In this document: in pieces, positions 60,187 through 64,000 of the stretch
Numbering within the stretch: the first letter of the stretch is position 1
Layout of the letters: the number at the start of each line of letters is the position of its first letter
Assembly: GCF_040544555.1 (NCBI RefSeq)
Contig: NZ_JBEPKD010000009.1
Span: forward strand, 109,674 to 173,673
Length of the DNA: 64,000 bases
Reading direction: 5' to 3'
From: Halalkalibacter oceani
GTDB taxonomy: Bacteria; Bacillota; Bacilli; Bacillales; Bacillaceae_D
The notes under the pieces: model-generated
The model's database searches: none
Seen by the model: only the letters and a program-made list of their open reading frames with translations
Told to the model about the DNA's origin: nothing
Program-made: the position numbers and the translations under genes

Positions 60187-61212
60187 TTATTGAACAATTT
60201 TTTTAGTAATCCTTGTAGCATCGTCGCCCACACCATAAATTAATGCTGAACTTCTTTTACTTTGCCAACTCAAACCAATAAAATAGAGTCCTTTTATGTT
60301 TGTAATTCCATAACGATGAATAGGTTTTCCATTTTCATTGGTGACACCATCAATTTTAATCCATGAGTAATCATTACGATAACCAGTTGTCCAAATGATT
60401 GATGACACTTTCCTTGGAGATGAACCCTTAAAGTATACTTGACCATCATTTACGCTCTTAACACGTCCCAAAATCTCAACATGCTTTTTAACAACCTCAT
60501 AATCATTCCCTATTATTGGATCTCTCTTCTGAAGAAACTTCCCTAGCATTGATTCAGGCTTTGCTTCAGATAGCTTTAAAAATTCAAACCACCAAAACAA
60601 ACTTTTTCCCGCAATTCTTTGAGGTAATCTTTTAATAGGTTTACTTTTAGCAAGCAAAACAGAGTGAGTTCGGCTTAATTCTGCAGCAATTTGTATACCT
60701 GTGTTTCCAGCACCGACAATTAAAACCTTCCCTTCAGGAATTTGTGAGGGGTTTTTATATTCAGAAGCATGTATCATAAAAGGAATCGAATTATCATGTA
60801 TTTTTGGAATAAAAGGATGATGAAAAGCCCCAGTAGCAACCACAACATGTTTTGCTGTATACCTTTGATTTTGGGTAATCATCAGGAACTTTTGGTCATT
60901 CTCTTGTGAGAGTTCCATAACTTTTTGATTGTATATCACAGGTAAATCGTTTTCTTCTTTAAAACGCTTCAAGTAATCTACAACTTCGTTCTTTAGCGGG
61001 AATCCACCCGGTTCCCCTTTAAACAAGAAACCATGTAATTGGCTGTAATTCCTTGGGGTAAACAACTGCAAAGAATTATAGCGTTGTCGCCAAGATTCAC
61101 CTGTCGATTCGTTTTCATCAAGAATTGTAAAGCGCTTATTTTTCTTTTTTAATGAGTAACCCATTGCTAACCCTGCTTGCCCTCCGCCAACTATGATAAC
61201 ATCGTATTCCAT
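60187..61212 (-). CDS. Flavin-containing monooxygenase / CzcO-like NAD(P)-binding protein
   Basis: 341 residues. FAD site EYDVIIVGGGQAGLAMG at the N-terminus, NADPH site VLIVGAGNTGIQIAAEL near residue 155, VVVATGAFHHPFIP before it and IIWTTGYRNDYSWI near 275, all standard for the Baeyer-Villiger/CzcO-like group. ATG 61212 follows GGAGG by 5 bases; a TTG at 61224 is too close. Likely oxidises a small organic or organometal substrate; unknown. A broken relative lies at 54062. Confidence 0.88.
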   Translation of the reverse strand: MEYDVIIVGGGQAGLAMGYSLKKKNKRFTILDENESTGESWRQRYNSLQLFTPRNYSQLHGFLFKGEPGGFPLKNEVVDYLKRFKEENDLPVIYNQKVMELSQENDQKFLMITQNQRYTAKHVVVATGAFHHPFIPKIHDNSIPFMIHASEYKNPSQIPEGKVLIVGAGNTGIQIAAELSRTHSVLLAKSKPIKRLPQRIAGKSLFWWFEFLKLSEAKPESMLGKFLQKRDPIIGNDYEVVKKHVEILGRVKSVNDGQVYFKGSSPRKVSSIIWTTGYRNDYSWIKIDGVTNENGKPIHRYGITNIKGLYFIGLSWQSKRSSALIYGVGDDATRITKKIVQ

Positions 61213-61317
61213 GGAAACCTCCAATTAAGGATTATACTTTATAAAAGGGAAAATAGAGTGTTGATCGTACCATTCTCATACATAATATATAACCCTAACC
61301 CTATGAATACAATTGGT

Positions 61318-61494
61318 ACAATCCAACGTTCATATTTCTCAATTTTTTCCGATACAGCTGGTTATACGGATCAAATTTTTGGATTAAGTCATTTATTAGG
61401 ATTTCGTTTTGCACCAAGACTAAGAGGTATAAGTGACGCAAATTTATATACCATTTCTCCTCCAAAATTACATTTTGTGTCTTTAAGTGTCTAA
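61318..61494 (+). pseudogene. Tn3-family transposase, C-terminal remnant
   Basis: The translation SDTAGYTDQIFGLSHLLGFRFAPRLRGISD is a highly typical piece of Tn3-type TnpA (TDTAGYTDHVFGLCHLLGFRFAPRIRDL). Only about 50 residues remain, then an unrelated tail and stop. No 38-bp terminal repeat is seen. Confidence 0.8.
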
Positions 61495-61605
61495 AGTTAG
61501 TTCCGAAACCAGATGTTTGTATGCATTATCCTCCTCTTTTCATTATCAATACCAGTATAAACTGTAAATTTGTTAAAAATATGAAGAAGGGCGCAAGATA
61601 TTTCA

Positions 61606-61737
61606 ACTGGATCTTTTGAGGAAAAAGACTACCGTACTCCTGAGCAAGAGGAGTTAATCCGACTTCGAAAAGAAAACCAACGTCTTCTTGCCATGGAGAA
61701 TGACATTTTAAAACAAGACGCGCTTAAAAAATATCTT
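61606..61737 (+). pseudogene. IS3-family OrfA remnant
   Basis: The frame TPEQEELIRLRKENQRLL, then MENDILKQDALKKY, is the leucine-zipper end of an IS3-type OrfA (ELxRLRKENxRLxMENDILKKA). One extra residue breaks the heptad, and no OrfB follows. The flanking 61500-61851 has no intact gene. Confidence 0.7.
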
Positions 61738-61851
61738 CAATCTGTAACGGAACTTTACAGGTTTACTTCAACAATGTATCCAAAACACTAAAATAAGTTA
61801 CATTTTTTTGGACAATATAAGAGAAACTGCTTTTGAGGAGAAATATCATTA

Positions 61852-62346
61852 ATGATAAAAACGGGAGATGTAGGTTTAATGGCAAACCATTTATCTACGC
61901 ATAAATCAATAGTTAAACGAATTGTATAAAACTCATAGTCAAAACACATAAATATTATCGATTCTAAATCAACAAATAATGATGATGAAAAATCACGTAC
62001 AAGTCATGAATCAATTGTTAGATCCAAAAATGTACCTCCAATCCCAAGCAATTCAGGTACTTTCTCTAACCAAATTGCAGCTAATTTTGATATGAGTGAA
62101 AAGGATGTTTCAATTGATGCCCATTTTACTGCTAGTGCTATGGCGAACGAAAATTTTAACTCATCAGAAAACATGAAAAGTAAACAAGTCAAAAAATTAC
62201 ATTTAGCAATGGCACTGCAACAGGCAACTATTTCCGAAATGTATGAGGATGATGGGTTGAATGAATCAGCCCAATGCTTCTGTTACAGAACAGACTTCCG
62301 TGATCACGCCTTTAAATATAATCCCACACCCTGGAATAACAAATAA
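61852..62346 (+). pseudogene. Spore coat protein (CotF-like), interrupted
   Basis: ATG 61852 has GAGGAG upstream and begins MIKTGDVGLMANHLSTHKS, like the CotF-type spore coat proteins (LMADHLxTHKG). Two in-frame stops follow (61927-61929 TAA, 61936-61938 TAG), then the frame reopens with SIDAHFTASAMANENFNSS and KQVKKLHLAMALQQATISEMY, which matches the C-terminal coat domain. The last 30 residues look frameshifted. It points to a spore-forming host lineage but is no longer functional. Confidence 0.6.
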
Positions 62347-62396
62347 TCAGCAACCTAGACATTGAAAAGGACAAATATTAAAAAGGGGTACCTAAA

Positions 62397-63716
62397 TTGA
62401 TACAAAACTTAAAAACGATGGACAGGACAATGTTGGTTCTGCTGATAGGCGTACTTTTAACTCATCTAGGTACCTACATGGTTATTCCAATCTTACCAAT
62501 CATGTTTTCGGAAACGATAGGATTGAGTTTAGGTACAGTCGGAATGTTATTAGCAACTTACTCCATTTCCTTTCAATTCGGGAGTATGTTTGGTGGCTTT
62601 TTAGCAGATAGAATTGGAAGACGGATCGTTATTGGGGGTGGGGCCTTAATTGGGGCTGTTGGATTTGCTGGTTTAGGTATATTCACTATCTTTATACCTG
62701 TCTTACTGACTATAGCTATTGCGGGTTTCGGAAATGGTTTGAATGCCCCTTCCACCAAAGCAGCAATTGCAGCAATTGCTTCAAAGGTAAATCAAACAAC
62801 TGCATTTTCCTTTCGTGGTATAGCTGCCAATATAGGAACAGCTATAGCTGGTTTAATTGTATTCTTCCTTGTAGCTGGTTCACCAACAATTATATTCTGG
62901 ATAGCAGGTTTTATTTATATCGGAGTCGCTCTGAAAAGCTGGTTCCTATTACCAAAAGAGTGTGGAGATGCTTCTTGTCCTGAAATACCAAAAGGTGCTT
63001 ATAAGGAAGTGTTTAAAAACAAACCTTTTGTAGTTTTTGGTTTAATTAGCATTCTGATATGGGCATTATATGCACAATTAGCCTTAGCTCTACCTATCCG
63101 TGCAACAGATGTCCTAGCAGAACCTAGTAATGTTGCTTTAATATGGACCATTAATAGTGGAATGGTTATTCTTCTGCAAAATTTGATTACTAAACAAGTT
63201 ATTAGTCGAATTCATCCATTTGTTGCACTTTCTATAGGACTTATTTTCATTGGTGGTGGAGTTGGAACACTATTTTGGGCAAGCTCATTTTTGGGTCTTA
63301 TTGTAAGTGGAGCCATCTTTGTGTTAGGAGAAATGTTAATTTTGCCAACCATTGATAGTACCATCTCGCAATTATCGAAAGCAGGATTGATCGGCTTGTT
63401 CTTCGGATTAGCTAACGTGCTATCTGGATTAGGAGAGGCTACCGGTAACTTGATTGGAGGCAGACTTCTTGAATTAGGCACAGAATTATCATACTTGCCT
63501 TGGCTGATTTACGCCATATCTGGTGTTGCAATAGGTTTAATTGTTTTGGTACTAATAAAATGGAAACCTATGCAACAATCTCTTAAACAAGCAGCACAAC
63601 AAAAGAATAAACCTGAAAAAGCACCACGAGTTAATCCTGGCCCGTCTAACAACTTATCCCATCCCTTCAATAGCTGGGAAGAAGAAGTATTTTTCCGTAA
63701 AAAACAACGCACTTAA
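62397..63716 (+). CDS. MFS transporter (multidrug efflux type)
   Basis: 439 residues, twelve hydrophobic segments. Motif A is intact (GGFLADRIGRRIVIGGG near residue 65), and motif C-like GLSLGTVGMLLA and NLIGGRLLELG are seen. It has a polar C-terminal tail of about 45 residues. The start is TTG 62397 after AAAGGGG, or ATG 62418. It resembles MdtH-like drug exporters. It lies between decayed genes and an insertion sequence, so it is probably island cargo. Confidence 0.87.
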   Translation: MIQNLKTMDRTMLVLLIGVLLTHLGTYMVIPILPIMFSETIGLSLGTVGMLLATYSISFQFGSMFGGFLADRIGRRIVIGGGALIGAVGFAGLGIFTIFIPVLLTIAIAGFGNGLNAPSTKAAIAAIASKVNQTTAFSFRGIAANIGTAIAGLIVFFLVAGSPTIIFWIAGFIYIGVALKSWFLLPKECGDASCPEIPKGAYKEVFKNKPFVVFGLISILIWALYAQLALALPIRATDVLAEPSNVALIWTINSGMVILLQNLITKQVISRIHPFVALSIGLIFIGGGVGTLFWASSFLGLIVSGAIFVLGEMLILPTIDSTISQLSKAGLIGLFFGLANVLSGLGEATGNLIGGRLLELGTELSYLPWLIYAISGVAIGLIVLVLIKWKPMQQSLKQAAQQKNKPEKAPRVNPGPSNNLSHPFNSWEEEVFFRKKQRT

Positions 63717-63845
63717 AATTAAAAGCATTCCTGTAATGAAGAAATTTGAGGATTGAACAAAAAAGAGCCCTCTTGGTATGATACGAGGTGTCCAAAGCTT
63801 CGAAGCAAAAATGGACCCTTAATTGATACCCAAGGAGGACTCGAC

Positions 63846-64000
63846 ATGAATTATACACAAAATCACAAAATCTCGCAAATCACGCCATCTACCTTAATCA
63901 TCGGAATTGATATTGCCAAAGACAAACATGTCGCACGTGCTCAAGATGATCGTGGATTAGACTTTGGAAAGCGTTTGATCTTTGAAAATCGAATCTTTGG
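63846..64000 (+). mobile_element. IS110-family transposase, start only (cut by window end)
   Basis: ATG 63846 follows AAGGAGG. The visible 51 residues contain TLIIGIDIAKDKHVARAQD, the first part of the RuvC-like DEDD domain of IS110 transposases with its catalytic Asp. The frame stays open to base 64000. The left end of the element should lie between 63716 and 63846, but no boundary is clear; IS110 elements usually lack terminal inverted repeats. Confidence 0.85.

Overview
The window looks like a chromosomal segment of a spore-forming, Gram-positive Bacillaceae-type bacterium. The evidence is strong AGGAGG-type ribosome binding sites with ATG/GTG/TTG starts, lipobox-bearing solute-binding proteins, a Fur-regulated basic protein (FbpA type), CydDC, a MntABCD-like transporter with a MntR-like box, HxlR, MarR/MhqR and XRE-cupin regulators, and a decayed spore-coat gene. 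No rRNA, tRNA or CRISPR array was seen.

Bases 1 to about 47,000 are ordinary-composition host DNA (clearly richer in G+C than the rest), built of small transport and regulation modules. 0.8-7.6 kb: LacI regulator, ABC carbohydrate-type importer (lipoprotein plus two permeases), PHP-domain hydrolase and MFS protein. 7.8-9.5 kb: XRE-cupin regulator divergent from an EmrE-type exporter. 10-13.6 kb: CydDC exporter. 14.5-16.7 kb: WrbA quinone reductase with MarR/MhqR-type regulator, then an AHSA1/ArsR pair. 17.8-19.1 kb: isocitrate lyase. 19.4-22.9 kb: Mn/Zn ABC importer. 23.1-24.1 kb: FbpA-like small protein plus esterase. 24.4-28 kb: iron-siderophore-type ABC importer with a methyltransferase. 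28.3-33.7 kb: two aldo-keto reductase modules, each beside an HxlR regulator, and an enoyl-CoA hydratase-like protein. 33.7-37.9 kb: tripartite tricarboxylate transporter TctCBA with a GntR regulator and four phased operator-like repeats. 38.4-41.3 kb: AraC remnant, AEC transporter, XRE-cupin regulator, HhH-GPD glycosylase. 41.5-43.8 kb: autoregulated TetR operon with a DUF418 membrane protein. 44-47 kb: 7TM histidine kinase and SARP/BTAD-type response regulator.

From about 47,050 on the DNA is distinctly AT-rich and looks like an acquired island. Its first 7 kb is a Tn7-like transposition operon on the minus strand: TniQ - TnsAB (fused TnsA nuclease and TnsB DDE transposase) - TnsC ATPase - second TniQ. 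Candidate ends carrying TnsB-like repeats lie on both sides (about 47,087 and 54,019), which would make a cargo-less element of about 6.9 kb; no target duplication was found, so the ends stay provisional. Beyond it are a broken flavin monooxygenase, a D,D-carboxypeptidase, and a copper/thiol-redox cluster (CueP lipoprotein, two-component system, CcdA-like membrane protein). A second flavin monooxygenase follows, then remnants of Tn3- and IS3-type transposases and a spore-coat gene, an MFS exporter, and the start of an IS110-family transposase cut by the window end.

Several families of short dispersed repeats lie between genes: a ~115-135 bp element (three copies, at 76, 31,190 and 38,061), a ~160 bp element (two full copies, at 542 and 7,634, plus hairpin fragments), and long hairpins with a shared AAAGGTAAAA-type loop.
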